A stretch of DNA of 64,000 nt, taken from the NCBI GenBank assembly GCA_008692225.1, contig VICG01000008.1, positions 1,623,001 through 1,687,000 on the forward strand, read 5' to 3'. This document shows positions 11,331 to 24,008 of this stretch, one piece after another (position 1 is the stretch's first letter; each line of letters starts with the position of its first letter). Source of the DNA: Monilinia fructicola (lineage: Eukaryota; Ascomycota; Leotiomycetes; Helotiales; Sclerotiniaceae). The translations under genes and the position numbers were made by a program. The notes under the pieces are model-generated. The model made no database searches. It was not told the origin of the DNA and saw nothing but the letters and a program-made list of their open reading frames with translations.

Positions 11331-12959
11331 GCTTTCCCGAAAGAGATTCCATATTTCTGCTGCTCATCGGACCGGATATGAGAAGAACCCGATTATTAGT
11401 TATGGGTCCCGTGACATTAGTCTCTTTTGATAGCCAGGGCTGCGAACACAGAGTTGCAGTCTGTTCAAACAGGACAAAGCCATGATTATCCTCTGTCTGA
11501 TTCACCCTGCTGGCAGCTGAGGGGCTGTAGAGCTAGATCCGTAATATTCTCACTCACATTCATGAAAATATTTTTCAACATTTCGTGATTGCAAAGGATT
11601 GGATGTGCTTACTTTTTATATGCAGTGGTTTCATACACGATACAGTGTAACTGGATCCTCGTGGTAGTGGCTGAGAAATTTGGGCTGAAGAATTTTCAAT
11701 TGCTAGTTCGGCATAATTTTGGTGTAAACATTAGACCCTTTCCAAAATGTCACAGTATTGGAGAGGAGTAGTTGTTGATGTTAAACAATTGAACCCGACA
11801 GTTTGGAAGCGAAAAGCAAGCTACAGTAACCTAGTATATGCACATATACGGGGTAATTCAAGCGGCGAGGAAGACTAGGATGCTCGGCGGCTACCCCAAT
11901 GCAGATGATTTGTCTCAGATAAATTCAGTCATAGGCTATATTTGAGTTTCGGCAAGGGATTCAAAGGCTTCCCGAAGGTGATGATGCATGACTATGAATC
12001 GATGAATTTAGCAAAATCCTTATCTAAGTAATTCCTGTGCTCGGGTAGGGCTGCGGGGTCCTGATTGTGCAAAGGGCTATCGAATGGTATTACAGGTGTC
12101 AGGCATTGACCGGCTTCTTTGACACGTTGACGGCGGCAGGAAGATAGAAAGATTCTTGAATGTATGCCACTATCGTACCTATCAAAATCCATCTTCGGGT
12201 ACGCCTAACTTGTCTTGAGACAATGATTAGAACATCAATTCCTGACCTGAAGATGTCTTCTAATATCCCGGAGTTTCACTGCCAAACCAGGATTGATTTT
12301 ACGGTGATTTATATTTTGGTCATATAAGCGTTGACTGGAAAACCCTGCTTTAAGGGAAAATCCAGAATTACAGTGCCACTTTCTTACTGTAGACATTGAT
12401 GTTGCAGTGCATCCGCACTGCGAAAAAAGCATCCAGCCATACCGCAAGAATAGCATACGTTGGAGATACATGGCCAAGCTCCAGGAATCCCCGACATGTT
12501 TGATCGGAATAAATTGCCGTAAAACGTGGGTTGGATATATATGCGTTATGTGTACAATGCTGCATGATAGTGAAAGTTTTTCCTAGATTTAATATACTCT
12601 GCAGGGTGTAATAGTTCTAGTGTGAGTAGCAACTTGTTGGAAGCTAACTCCAGGCCAGACTAGCAGCTAGCTACTGCACAGTAATCCTGACCCATCTCCA
12701 TCCTCTCCTCTTAGCCCCACGTATGCACGAAAGAGGCGTACAATCATGGGGGCCGTGCAATCTGCTACTCTGTTGACGAAGGTAATTCTACAACACCAAC
12801 CGTGCTGTATCAGCCGTCTCGCTGGTCTTAATTACTTTCATCCCAAATACTCGATACATAACTAGAAAGTTCAAATCCTTGATGGCCAACAACCATTCCA
12901 CCCCCTGTATTTCCGCTTTGACCCAAGTTCTTGTACAGTACAGCATGAGGTGACATTCT
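11331..12959. other. Gene-poor region between relics
   Basis: Only fragments below 85 codons on both strands, none recognisable. Base composition resembles the neighbouring relics, so decayed coding DNA may be present, but I cannot assign any. Confidence 0.4.
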
Positions 12960-13915
12960 TCCAATTGATTCCAAATGAGGTTCTGTAGCTTGGTAAGGCG
13001 GAGACAATCACCGTACTGTGATTGTTGGCTCCAGAATGTCACATACAGTGTCGAGTGCGATAGCTCCACCATCCACTGTGTATATGGTGTGGAGAATATC
13101 GAAGATAACATCAATTGTAGCAATCAGGAAGACGACAGCCATTCAAATTTTCGGTCTACTTTCCATTTGCAAGCGTTTTAACATCGAAAAAGACAACGCC
13201 ATAACTAGAAAATAAATTGATGAGCTAGGGCTTCGAAGCGAGCTGCGGCGCTAGGTGAATATTTACTTGCTAAATCGGATATCACGTTCAAGGCACACCA
13301 CATTGTCACGACTCCGGAGCTAACCTTAAGAGCGCTAGAAGAAGTGCATTCCCCTAAAATTCATCGGTCGGGGAAAGGTATGATGGGGAAGAGAGAGTGC
13401 AAACTCCGATGCAGGAAACCTTACCCGGCACGTACAGATCTTCATGGTTACCACAAGCCCAGAATACTGAGAGAAAATTCATCAAAAAGTTATAGCAGTA
13501 AACCAGAATACGCATCACCAAGCGATCATGAAGTCCCTGGATACTCTAAAAACCAAACGGTAAAAGGCCAAGAAGGACAACATGATTTGGTGATTGATTA
13601 TCCAGAATGTCGCAGAAACGGCCATAATGAAATGCAAATAGCGGTCCATTTCGGTAAGCGTTGGCGATTCATCGCTTAATGCCGCCTCAAAAAGCCCTAC
13701 CTTGTAGTTGAGCGGAAAGGCAATGGTGTACGTAGTACAATGGCCAATGAGAACGAGACAAGCGAAGCCACGGATAATGTATGCCATACTGTAGATCTGG
13801 AAATGACGAAAAGTTCTCCATCAGATGGCGTATCGGCCTGCTGTCAATGCGACTACCACACCCGTGAAAGTCCATATAAGGAAGGACCTGTCATGTTTGT
13901 TGGGGGTAAAGGGGA
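12960..13915 (-). pseudogene. PTH11/rhodopsin-domain integral membrane protein relic
   Basis: Fungal PTH11-like proteins are seven-helix membrane proteins, some of them receptors. On the minus strand, a first helix WTFTGVVVALTAGRYAI (about 13870-13821) is followed in another frame by GFACLVLIGHCTTYTIAFPL and IINHQIMLSFLAFYRLVFRV then RDFMIAW (13787-13515). In a third frame comes AVVFLIATIDVIFDILHTIY with GGAIALDTVCDILEPTI (about 13140-13020), which fits the late helices of the family. The order is right, but stops and frame changes separate the parts and much of the extracellular loop region is unrecognisable. Some gaps could be introns, yet the number of interruptions indicates decay. Confidence 0.5.
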
Positions 13916-14750
13916 TGCCAAACTTGGGCACATAATTACCGCAAGACCGTTTCGCGGTAGGGAACTCATGGCGATTTACAAGGAAAGCTTGAGTAAAGAA
14001 ACAAAAGAAAAGGCCTTTGACTTGTGTATGAAGCTTGAATGGTGAGAGGCGATGAACTTCTCTTAGAGTATATACCACGGGAGGAAAGCAAACCAAGTCG
14101 AATGGCAACATAATTGAAGAGAAATTGGACCAACATATCGAGGGTCCTGAATTGCCCTAGTTGGACAGTATCTTACTAGAAAGAAATTTTTCGTTTCATG
14201 CCGAACCAGAGCCGCTAGTTTGGATCTCTCATACATGTAATCTATCATGCATATGCTATAGGCTGCCCAATAGAATGTTGCAGGCCCCCTGTGCATGCTT
14301 GACCAACAGTAAATTCGAGAACGTCACACTATCTTTATTACGATCTTGTGGGAATAAAGTATTTGCAAGGTATGATACAGTATTTGTGTATTCATCTGAT
14401 TCCGTCATTCTTGGTACTTGCGGCACAGATATGGAAGCATTCTAGGGCGAAATTGCATCTGCAGCTGAGAAGCTGTGTTGCACAAGATATGGTCAGACAA
14501 ATCTGTAGAAGACAATCAGCTGACACAAACCATGAAGAAAATATAAGTAGCGATTGATGGGAAAGTTACATCAGACTGCAACGGGTCACCCCATATACTA
14601 TCTGCAGACTTAGTGAACCCATATTTCAGTTTGATGTGCTATATCAAAAAGTCAATTCTTCCGAGTAATTTTTTTGGAGCCACAAACAAGTTGTCATCAA
14701 CTTGAAATTGCCCACCAAGCCCCAGCGTTTAAATCATCCAAACAAGCATC

Positions 14751-15151
14751 ATGAAGCTTTCCCGACCGGGTTGGGCGTTGAGCATTATAGCCGTAGCTAC
14801 AATCATCACGCAAATAGCCACCTTATTTGACCCCTCTAGCTTCATTCAAGACTTCAAGATTGAAAGTGCCGAAGCAGTCCGATTGATTGGTCAAGTCCTC
14901 TTCATAATATTCTTTTACTTTTGAGTCGCAATTAGTTCTTATTGGGAGTTGCAGCATTTCTTCTGATTTTGATAAATGGTTACGACCTTATGGGAGCGCT
15001 TCAAGATAACTGGGCTGTGTACAAGTTCGGAATTATCGCACGCATTGCCGCAGCAGTCCTCTTCTGGTCATTTGGTCCTAACTGGCATATCATGGTTGGC
15101 GTCAAGATTGGAACATTGGGGGTGTTGGCAGCAGCAATGGCAGTAGCGTAG
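14751..15151 (+). CDS. Small integral membrane protein, hypothetical, possibly decayed
   Basis: The first exon starts at 14751 (MKLSRPGWALSIIAVATII, a hydrophobic helix) and continues IQDFKIESAEAVRLIG. The second begins near 14936 (FLLGVAAFLLILINGYDLMG) and runs through ALQDNWAVYKFGIIARI, AAAVLFWSFGPNWHIM and a last hydrophobic segment to TAG at 15149-15151. Three or four membrane helices are visible, about 115-120 residues. The joining intron would be only about 41 nt with a weak donor (gtcctc) and contains stops in all useful frames, so splicing may be impaired. I do not know its function. It lies 1 kb upstream of the MFS relic, on the same strand. Confidence 0.5.
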
Positions 15152-16140
15152 CTAGAAACAGGCGTGAAAAGAGCATTTGAAACCAAGGTGGCGATATTTG
15201 ATGATGCCAGAAACAGTAATTGTTCATGTCTCATGGAGCCACTTATCTGGTGTAAATGCGGTGGTCAAACACTGGAATTCTTGGTCCATAAGGGAGTGGA
15301 TAGTAGTATTTTCAAAGAAGTGCAGGATATTGCCTTTGTCTCTCGATATCTTCATAATCTTGGTATCTGTCGTTTTTGTGAACACAATTCCCAGCATTTC
15401 TTCGCATCTATCTGATATTACTAGGCTCATCCAGCAAAGTATCTCCCTGCCATCTTCAAGCCTCTCTTGAATGATTGCCGCAGGGTCTATAGATGCATAC
15501 CCACACCAATTTTTCTGGTGTAGAAACACTTCTTCTTTTTCTGTATATAACCCCCCTAACTGCTCTGTTTCTCCAGGGAAATGGGTTGAATTTTTTAAGC
15601 ACAGGTGCGTGTGAGCCCAGCACAGCTATAAATCGAAATGGATACGATGGCATATCCACTCGACCATCAAAGTTTGTCACAGGTTCTCCAGTGAGAGATG
15701 ATGAAATGCCGTGACATCAGTATGTATACTCCACCTTGCCCGGCATGGATTTTTCGAGTCAGTATGATCTTCAATCAAAAAGTGAAGCTCTACGCTGAGC
15801 ATATTGGCGAGGAGTGATTTATCAAGAGATCTAGATTGAAACTCTTGGGGTCATTGTGTTCAGCCGCCATGACTGTTCATGAAGCAAGGATCATTATTCA
15901 TATTGTTGGTGATTAGGTTTTCACGATAGGTCTCAAATTTGAGAGCGATTATTGCGGCTGTGCCCTAAGATTATGATGACTAAGATTATGATGAAGTGTA
16001 CAAAGTGCATTTTTAGGGCTTGAGCTAATGCCTCGGCATACTTTTACATATATCTGATTCGATGACCCCATCAGTTCTTTTTTATTATCAATCGTCTTGA
16101 TACTTAATCTGCACCGAAATACATACAAAGTTTCTCCAAA
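15152..16140. other. Intergenic region upstream of the MFS transporter
   Basis: No recognisable gene. Short ORFs of 70-100 codons on both strands have no family features. The last 100-200 bp presumably hold the transporter promoter. Confidence 0.4.
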
Positions 16141-17982
16141 ATGATGAAGCATGGCCAAAATAGTCATCAAAATACACACTTTGATAATGAAAATGAGAAT
16201 GAATATGATCACCTCCTTCCAGAAAATAGCCGGCCTTCTCCCTATCCCGTTCACAATCCCAATAAGCTGTACACCAAACTTGATATCCTTCTGTACTTGT
16301 TAATTCTTATTGTGGATTTTGGAGGACTTCTTCAGATTGCACCGACGACTCAGATATTCGAGACCATCATTTGCCAGAAATTCTATAGGAGTACTGCGGT
16401 GGATGGAAGTGACACTTCTTGCAAGGTACAAGAGATTCAGAGCGAGCTTGCCCTTCTCAAAGGCATCCAAAGCCTTCTCGGTATCTTGTCAAGTATGTTG
16501 ACCTTGAGAGTATCTGCATTTTCTAATTTGTTCTAGACTTGCTCCTCACAATTCCTTACGGCGTTCTCGTCAACACTTATGGACGTCGAACAGTTTTATG
16601 TCTGGCGATGCTAGGTCTTTGCTTACAGTTCACTTGGATACTTTTAATATTTAAGCTTACAAAAACCAAAGCTGATCCTCTGGAATCTTATTATGGAACT
16701 GACCCGGAATATCAAATCATCCAGCTTGGTTTTCGAATATATTTCCTCCGACTTATCTGGTTATCGTCAGCATTTTATATCATCGGAGGGTGACCGAGTG
16801 TGGCATTGTCCATTGTTTATTTACTTGTGGCCGAAAATGCCTCGGAAAGTTCTAGGTACCATATCTCGTTCTCGGATAACCCACTCTACATCATGTATAG
16901 AACTTGCAATTGTGCGCAGGGCACAGGTATTCTTCGGACTGTATGCTGCTAGACTACTTGCAATAGTAGTCGGTACAGCAACCAGTTCTTTTCTAATGAA
17001 AAGAGGCCCATGGCCTCCTATGCTTCTAGCGCTCCTGGTAACCTATATTGGCAGTTTCGTGGCACTATTTGTGCAAGGCGATACATCAGACTCAAAACTT
17101 TCAAGGATATTCGGGCATGTCTCATCAGATGATACGGTTGTCTCAGATTCCTTGCCCACCATGATATCTTCCTCGGCTTTGAAAACAAAGTTTACAACGT
17201 TTAAAAATGACTTTTCCCGGTTTATACAGTCCTTGTTGATTAACAAACTTGCTAAGAAAATGCTTTTCATGTTATTTATTAGTACTTTAGCTGGCAGCTC
17301 TTCCAGTCTCATTCTTATTTACACCTCCAAGCAATTTGATTGGACCTTTGCAAGGGTAAGTTGTAATAGTTTCTACAGTTTGACCTTTGAAATGTTAACT
17401 TTAATAGGCAAATCTCTTGACAACACTTCAAGCCAATATCAATCTGATAGTTATTCTACTCATCATTCCCCTCGTCAGCCGCTCACTTGCTATTAGGCAT
17501 AAAATATATTCCAGAGAGAAAGACTGCTATCTAGCACGAGGAAGTATCTTATTCATTCTCCTTGGGCTTTCTGCGATTGCCATTGCTCCTGATCCGGCTT
17601 TTTTAGTCGCCGGTACGATAAAAGATCTTGAATAAGAATTATCTCCTCGACTCTAGATTGTACATTGCTTACTGGATATAAGTTAGGAATCGTAATATCA
17701 TCTCTGGGATTTGGCGTTGATGCTCTACTCCGTTCACTTCTGACATCGGTGTTCCCCGAGCATGAGATTGGCACATTCAACACAGCGATGACATTGCTAC
17801 AGAACCTAGGAGAATCGGCAGGCGGTCTGTTATACTCAAGCCTCTTTAATATCGCCTTGAATCTCCAGGGTTTTTGGTTTGGGCTACCCTTTTTGATAGC
17901 GACTACCCTGGCCATTCTATTGGTCATTATGACTTTTGATACTCGGATTCCAAATGACAAGCAGGAAGACCAACAAGGCTAG
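16141..17982 (+). pseudogene. Major facilitator superfamily transporter with one in-frame TGA
   Basis: Multi-pass membrane transporter, probably an efflux-type MFS. Five exons fit the frame exactly: 16141-16492, 16537-16855, 16920-17355, 17408-17612 and 17657-17982, all with gt..ag introns of 44-64 nt. After a hydrophilic N-terminus come helices including LDILLYLLILIVDFGGLLQI, then LLTIPYGVLVNTYGRRTVL, which holds the MFS loop 2-3 signature. PSVALSIVYLLVAENAS follows, then YAARLLAIVVGTATSSFL, MLFMLFISTLAGSSSSL and a C-terminal half with GFGVDALLRSLLTSVFP. The only lesion I find is TGA at 16791-16793 in exon 2 (GGG TGA CCG), where the context IGG-x-PSVAL suggests a glycine. Either a recent pseudogene, a sequencing error or a read-through stop. 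Substrate unknown. Confidence 0.75.
16791..16793 (+). other. Premature TGA codon in the MFS transporter
   Basis: In phase with exon 2 (252 nt after the first complete codon at 16539). It is followed by C, a context that in fungi can be leaky. The coding signal on both sides stays in the same frame, so this is a substitution and not an indel. Confidence 0.8.
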
Positions 17983-18495
17983 ATCTTAAGCACGCTTGAC
18001 GTAATAAAGCTTATTCCAGAGGATTTCTTATCTCGCGATCTTTGAAGAGTTATTAACAGAGGTCGATATTGTGTTTATGCTCATATATGTAGACTCATTT
18101 TGATATAACCGTTAGTACTTTAATAACTAAAAGTTGTGTTGCACCTCCCGTATCCAACCCAAGTGGTAAAGTAGAAAGTGATTGTAAGATTGTAGCCAGC
18201 CACTGAGAGCTGCCCGTAGGGCAACTCTGGATAAGGAAGGGATCAATAAGGCCAGCTGTGCCGCAAAGGGCCATATAGCCCCATAATATGCAAGTTGAGT
18301 TATCATAGTATGATATTACCTGTTTGAATGTTACGGCCCGCTAAAATAGATATACACGTCAAATTTATCAGCGAAATAGAAAGACTCGTAGAGATAAAAC
18401 GATTAGAAAGAATTCAGAAAATTTCTTTGTTGAGGCTATTCACAAGAAATTATTCAGAAATCACCTCAAAACATTACTACTGTTCTCAATCAACA
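17983..18495. other. Intergenic region between MFS and ABC relics
   Basis: About 510 bp of AT-rich unique sequence. It should contain the MFS terminator and the ABC promoter. No further gene is visible. Confidence 0.4.
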
Positions 18496-21400
18496 ATGAA
18501 AGAAGAAAATGGTACCGGAGAGCTTGTGCACGCTGTCTTACCAACCCCTGAAGATGAAGACATCACGTTCATAGGCTACGAAGCAAAGTCGATAATAGAC
18601 AAACAGCTGGGCTTACGCACCGTGAGTCTATGCTCCAGATTGTGATATTAGAAGTAGTTCATGATACACAGATACTTTGGCGGTTTTCCACTGCATCGGA
18701 TAAGATCTTTCAGATAATTGCAGTTGGAGCGGCAATTGGTGCAGGAACGATACGAAAAGAGCCCCTTTCTTATTTGGGAAAAGTTCGGCTAATCAACTTC
18801 TAGACCAGGCCTTTAATGACGATTGTTTTTGGTAGTCTTGTCAATGACTTCAACAGAAGCGGTCAAATACCATCGCCCCAATTGAATTTCTTAGTGAATC
18901 ACAATGTGTATGTCTCATTTATAACTTGGTCAGAGAGGTTCTCATATGCTAATTCAAGCGTGGAAGCTTATACTTTGTCTACCTCTTCGCCGCCCAATTC
19001 TCGGTATGCTATCTGTTCTGTTGAAGAGTTTGAAATTGATACCTGTGTTTTAGTTGACCTACATATTCTCTTCAACATTATCAGTCGTGGCAGCTCCCAT
19101 ATCATGTAACTTTCGCCTGGCGTATTTGCGAGCTATCGTAAGCCATGATCAATCATATAGAGACATGGCTACTCGAAGATCAGCAGCCAACGATATTTCC
19201 AACGAAGTAACTCAGGTGAAGAGCGGCTTATCCGAAACTCTCGGGATTGCGGCACAGGCCTGCTCGACCGTAGTAACGGCGTTAATCATAGCCTTCACAC
19301 AAAGCTGGAGGTTGACGTTGGTCTTGTCTACAGCTGTTATTACCGTTTTCTCTGGATTCTTTCTCATTTCTCATTTCGAAAATCGTGCAGATGAGCATAC
19401 TTCTTTGATATATTCAGACGCAGCTGCCTTACTGGAGGAAGTTTTCTCAAGTATTCAAACCGTTATGGCTATGGGTGCAGAACCTAAACTTTTGACAAGA
19501 TATAACAGCTACCTGGAAAAGGTAGAGATGTCAAAGCTCAAGATAAGTCCTATTTCTGGTGTCAAATTCGTCCTGAGCTATTTTGTTTTGCTCTCGGCTT
19601 ATGCATTGGCATTCTGGTATGGCGTTAAGCTAGTAGTCAATGGTAAAGTTCGAAATAGTGGAAATGTGGTAATGTAAGTCAGTCTGAAACGGAGGTCCAT
19701 TCGTTTGAAATCACTGTCCTTCATCTACATTTTACCCCAATGCCAATCATTGCTGATGATCAAAAGTGTCATTCTTTGTGTCAATATGTCAACCAACGCG
19801 CTTCGACAACTGCTCCCATCATGGACCATGCTGGCAAAAGCGACGGCGAGTGCACGGTCTCTCTTACTTCCGTTTTCACACAAGTCAACTATCGATCCAT
19901 TTAGCAAATATGGAAAATTCCCTGAGAGATCTCGGGCCATATAGAATTACGCGAAGTGCGCTTCGCTTAGCCTTCAAAACCTCACATTGAGACCCTAAAT
20001 GATGTTACCATCGTTTTCGAAAAGGGGAAGACAACTGCGATCACTGGTCCTAGCGGCTCTGGAAAAAGTACTGTCATCGGTCTCTTGGAAGGAAATTACG
20101 ATGTATCAAGTGGTCAGATTTTGCTCGATGGAGAAGATATAAAAAATTTGAATATTGGTTGGTTGAGAAGTCAAATCGGCTTAGTCCAACAGGTGATTAT
20201 TTCATAAAACGGAATTTTGATATGGATGCTAATCAATTGGGAAAGGAGCCAATTTTATTCAACGATAGCATATTTCAAAATGTCGCGAATGGTCTCCACA
20301 ACCATCGGGGTAGTGCTCTCACGCAGGATCGAACGAGAGAACTCGTATATCAAGCCTGTAAAGACGCAAATATCCACGACTTTATTTCACAACTTCCACG
20401 AGGATATGAGACCATGTTGGAGGAGCGAGGTAGCAGTATCAGTGGGGGCGAAAGACAACGGATCGCAATAGCTCGAGCAATCATCTCAAACCCGCCGATT
20501 TTATTACTGGATGAAGCAACTTCCGCTCTAGATGCAAATTCTGAGGTACTTGTGCAGGCTACTCTAGATAAACTCTCCATCAACCGGACTGTAGTTGTCA
20601 TATCGCATAAATTGGCAACAATTCAGAAAGCTGATAAGATCGTTCTTATCAAGAATAATAGGGTAATAGAAGAGGGTATCCACGCAGCTTTATCCAATCA
20701 GGGGGGCATTTATCAGTCTCTGGTGGAGGCCCAAGATTTGAAATCCCCTGATATGAAGACAGATGGCACTGAGGAATTTGAGGATTCTGATCCACAGATT
20801 TCTGATGTAGATGCACATGTGACCTGCGATGAGAAATCTCCGATGAACAATACACGCACCAAAATTTGAACCTCACCACCTATTGAAAGTGGTCCATCTC
20901 CTCAGCAGAGAACACTCATCCGCTGCATAGGTTTAATAATGAGGGACCTGAAACAGTATCGTCCACTGTTTATAACTGGTAGCTTGGCATGCATTATATC
21001 TGGTGCCATATATCCAAGTCAATCCATCGTGTTTGCCAAATCTGTCACTGTCTTTGAGCTTCACGGAGATTTGTTGAAACACAACGGTACTTTTTGGGCT
21101 TTGATGTGGTTTGTTCTTGCTCTTGGTGTATGCTTGGCTTTTGGGACAATGGGAACAATATTCTCAGCCATTGCTGCAATCGTTGGACATCATTATCGGA
21201 AAGGCTATTTCGCTGCGATTCTTGCCCAGTAATGCATCTTTTTTCACGACTAACGACCACAGCCCAGGAAGCTTGACTGCCCAATTAACATCCAACACTC
21301 AACAACTCGAAAACCTCATGTCAGCAAGCCTTGGGCTTATCCTTGTTGTTTTCGTCAACTTGGTGGCCTCTTGTGTTTTTTCCTTACTCGAATCGTGGAA

Positions 21401-22787
21401 ACTTGCTCTCGTCGCCATATTTGGAAGTTTACCTGTAATCATACTTGCAGGCTACTTACATGTAAAATTGGAGTCATCTTCACAAGTCCAGGATCAAAAG
21501 ATTTTTCATGACAGCGCTAGCTTCATCAGTGAGGTAGCAGCATCAATGAAAACAGTCGCCTCATTAAATATGGAGAGGTACGTATGCAACAAGCTGGATC
21601 AGAAGCTCCGAGGCCCTATGAATAGAGCCTATAAAAAAGCTGCCATGAGCATGACGCTCTTTGCATTCTCTCAAAGTGCTAGTCTTCTTGGTGAGTTTCA
21701 GTCATCTGTGACATCTACCTTTTCGTCCAAAGCAGCTAACTCGACTCATGAACGGCACTCGCGTTTTGGTACGGCGGGCATCTATCGGCTGATCGAGAGA
21801 TAAACGGATATGAGCTTTTTGTGATCTTTCTAGCCATCGTGTCTGGTGGAGAGGCTGCGGGCAGTTTTCTTGCCCAGTCAAATAGTAGGAAACCCTTATC
21901 ATGCCCTTGCATCATCCAACCGCAACTTTAGGTATCGTTCAAGCTCACTCAGCTGCAAACCACATCTTGAATATAAGCACGACGCCTAAATTGACCAAGG
22001 TATCTGATTTAGCAGTTATCACTACGTCTAATTCTCATGACATGATAGAGTTTTCACATGTCTCTTTCCACTATCCTTCACGCCTGGATGCTCCCGTTCT
22101 GCAAAATCTCAGTTTCAAGGTAGGACATGGAGAAAATCTAGCAATCGTGGGAGCTTCCGGCTCCGGAAAGTCTACGGTCATCGCACTGTTAGAGAGATTT
22201 TATGACCCCACTGAAGGATTAATCCTTTTCCGAGGAATACCATTGGAATCTATCGATACGAAAGCATACCGCTCTCTTGTCTCTCTGATATCTCAAGAAA
22301 CATGTCTCTACCAAGGTTCCATTCGCGAGAACATCCTTCTGGGGATTTCTAATGACGAGGAAATTGAAGAAGAGAGCATCATTCGCGCATGCAAAGATGC
22401 AAATATCCACGAATTCATCATCTCATTACCACAGGGGTACAAAACGCAGATTGGCAATCGTGGACTCTCTCTCTCAGTGGTGAACAGCGGCAACGCATCG
22501 CAATCGCCCGAGCTTTGATACGAGATCCCGCAGTGTTATTATTGGATGAAGCTACGAGCGCTCTTGATACCGAAAGTGAACGCCAGCTCCAACAAGCCTT
22601 GGATAATGCAACGAAAGGTAGAATTACAATCACTGTTGCACACCGATTATCGACGGTAAAATCTGCGAGCCGAATTTTGGTTCTTGAGCGAGCTGAAGTG
22701 AAAGAAATTGGGACATATGATCGGCTTTTAGCAAAGAAAGGGTTGTATTTTGACATGTGTCAAATGCAAGCTTTTGCGGAGAGCTAG
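18496..22787 (+). pseudogene. Full-size ABC transporter, subfamily B (MDR type), multi-lesion pseudogene
   Basis: Would be a TMD1-NBD1-TMD2-NBD2 multidrug exporter of the plasma membrane. TMD1 starts after MKEENGTGELVHAVLP and includes RPLMTIVFGSLVNDF and LRAIVSHDQSYRDM. NBD1 has Walker A GPSGSGKST, signature SISGGERQR and Walker [15 protein letters not shown]2 begins at YRPLFITGSLACIISGAIYP; NBD2 has GASGSGKST and [16 protein letters not shown] with an H-loop AHRLST. Several introns are intact. Lesions: the donor after GAGT is at instead of gt (about 18750); a -1 shift near 19925; TAG at 19968-19970 where Tyr is expected; TGA at 20867-20869 in the linker before TMD2; an indel near 21232; and a one-base loss at about 22477 that destroys the second signature motif. 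Decay is convincing whatever the sequence quality. It may have served the same lost locus as the MFS and UstYa relics. Confidence 0.85.
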
Positions 22788-24008
22788 ATGGTCCTTGGCT
22801 ATTCCAGGAACAAGCATAGCTGGTGCTGATTGGTGATCTAGAGATGATGGGGGAATAATGTGTTGAGTTGGTAAGTTTGTCATTTGACGAAGTAACCACC
22901 GACGGAAACAATGATTTCTGATGGAACGCCTCACGTAATATCCTTGTTTGTAGATTTACATCCCTGTCAATTGTCAATGATTTAACATTTCGAACAGACG
23001 AAGTATTTGGTTATTAGATTGTTGGTAATACGTCTGGATTTTAGAGGTACTAGTCGGTCAACATTTTTCGAGGTTTAGAATACACATTTTAGTAACACCA
23101 GTTTGTACATGGGTACTCAATATTAATACGATTACGTTCAAGCATCGAAAGTTTATTAGCTTTATTGGATAATCTGGGATACCAAGATCAGAAATTAACT
23201 TGGAAACCCTATTAGCTCGTAACAGTCTTTTAATACGAGCTTCCATTCCTCGCAAATCTCAAGATCAGACAGAGATATTGAACAGGTCAACGTTGCATGC
23301 CTAAAAGCTAACCCCATAATCAGATTTCTGAGGCTATGCGGTTAATCCCCAGCGTTGCTCCAGGACCATCTTGTACTGACGGTACTGTACTTATACTTAG
23401 CGGGGGGTGGGGGTGGGGGCGGAAATGGAGTGGGGATGGCGTGTTGGTGGGTTCCATTCGTCTTCCAAAACGCTTTCCGATAGGTATTCGGGGCGAGTCG
23501 GTCCAAGATGACAACATTATGAGGTGAGGATTTCACTGGCATACTCAGCCGTTTGTGAACATTTACGGAGATTTTCCACTACTGGTCGTGTTGCCATACC
23601 CCAAGACCAAATCGCCTATATCATATTTGCGCTCCAATGGAAATTCCTATTTCTACGCCACTTGACATGGGTTTCAAGGCTTCAGTCCAAAAGAATATTT
23701 GAACCAAGCCCAGGTCAACAATGTCAAGGGATTTTGGCAACGGCTTGTCGCTTAGCCACCCAGTTTTATTTCCGGATAAAACGCGGCAGCTTGTCGATCG
23801 CATACTCTCTAGGTATTGCGTTGTCCGATTTGGAAGGGTTGATGCAACGACGAAGACAAACTGAGAATAGTAGTACTGAATAGTATGAATTGAAGATATG
23901 GGCTTCTCCACTTTCTAAGGACACAGTGCCAAATACTTCCTACAGCTAGCGAAGCAGGTAACCAGGTAAGTCAAGCATCGATCACTATATAAACCCCAAT
24001 CCTGCATC
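22788..24008. other. Intergenic region, boundary between the graveyard and the CAZyme block
   Basis: No gene recognised. A G-rich patch lies near 23400-23430. The 23524-23883 plus ORF (119 codons) has no start context or domain. A TATA-like atataaac sits at about 23986-23993, 15-20 bp before the arabinofuranosidase start codon. Confidence 0.45.

Noticed and set aside
21233..21266. A 34-nt intron in the ABC gene that would avoid one frameshift (gtaatg…ctaacgaccacag)
   Set aside because: It would remove a conserved segment (ASFFTTNDHSPGS region) and is shorter than any other intron here; an indel fits better.
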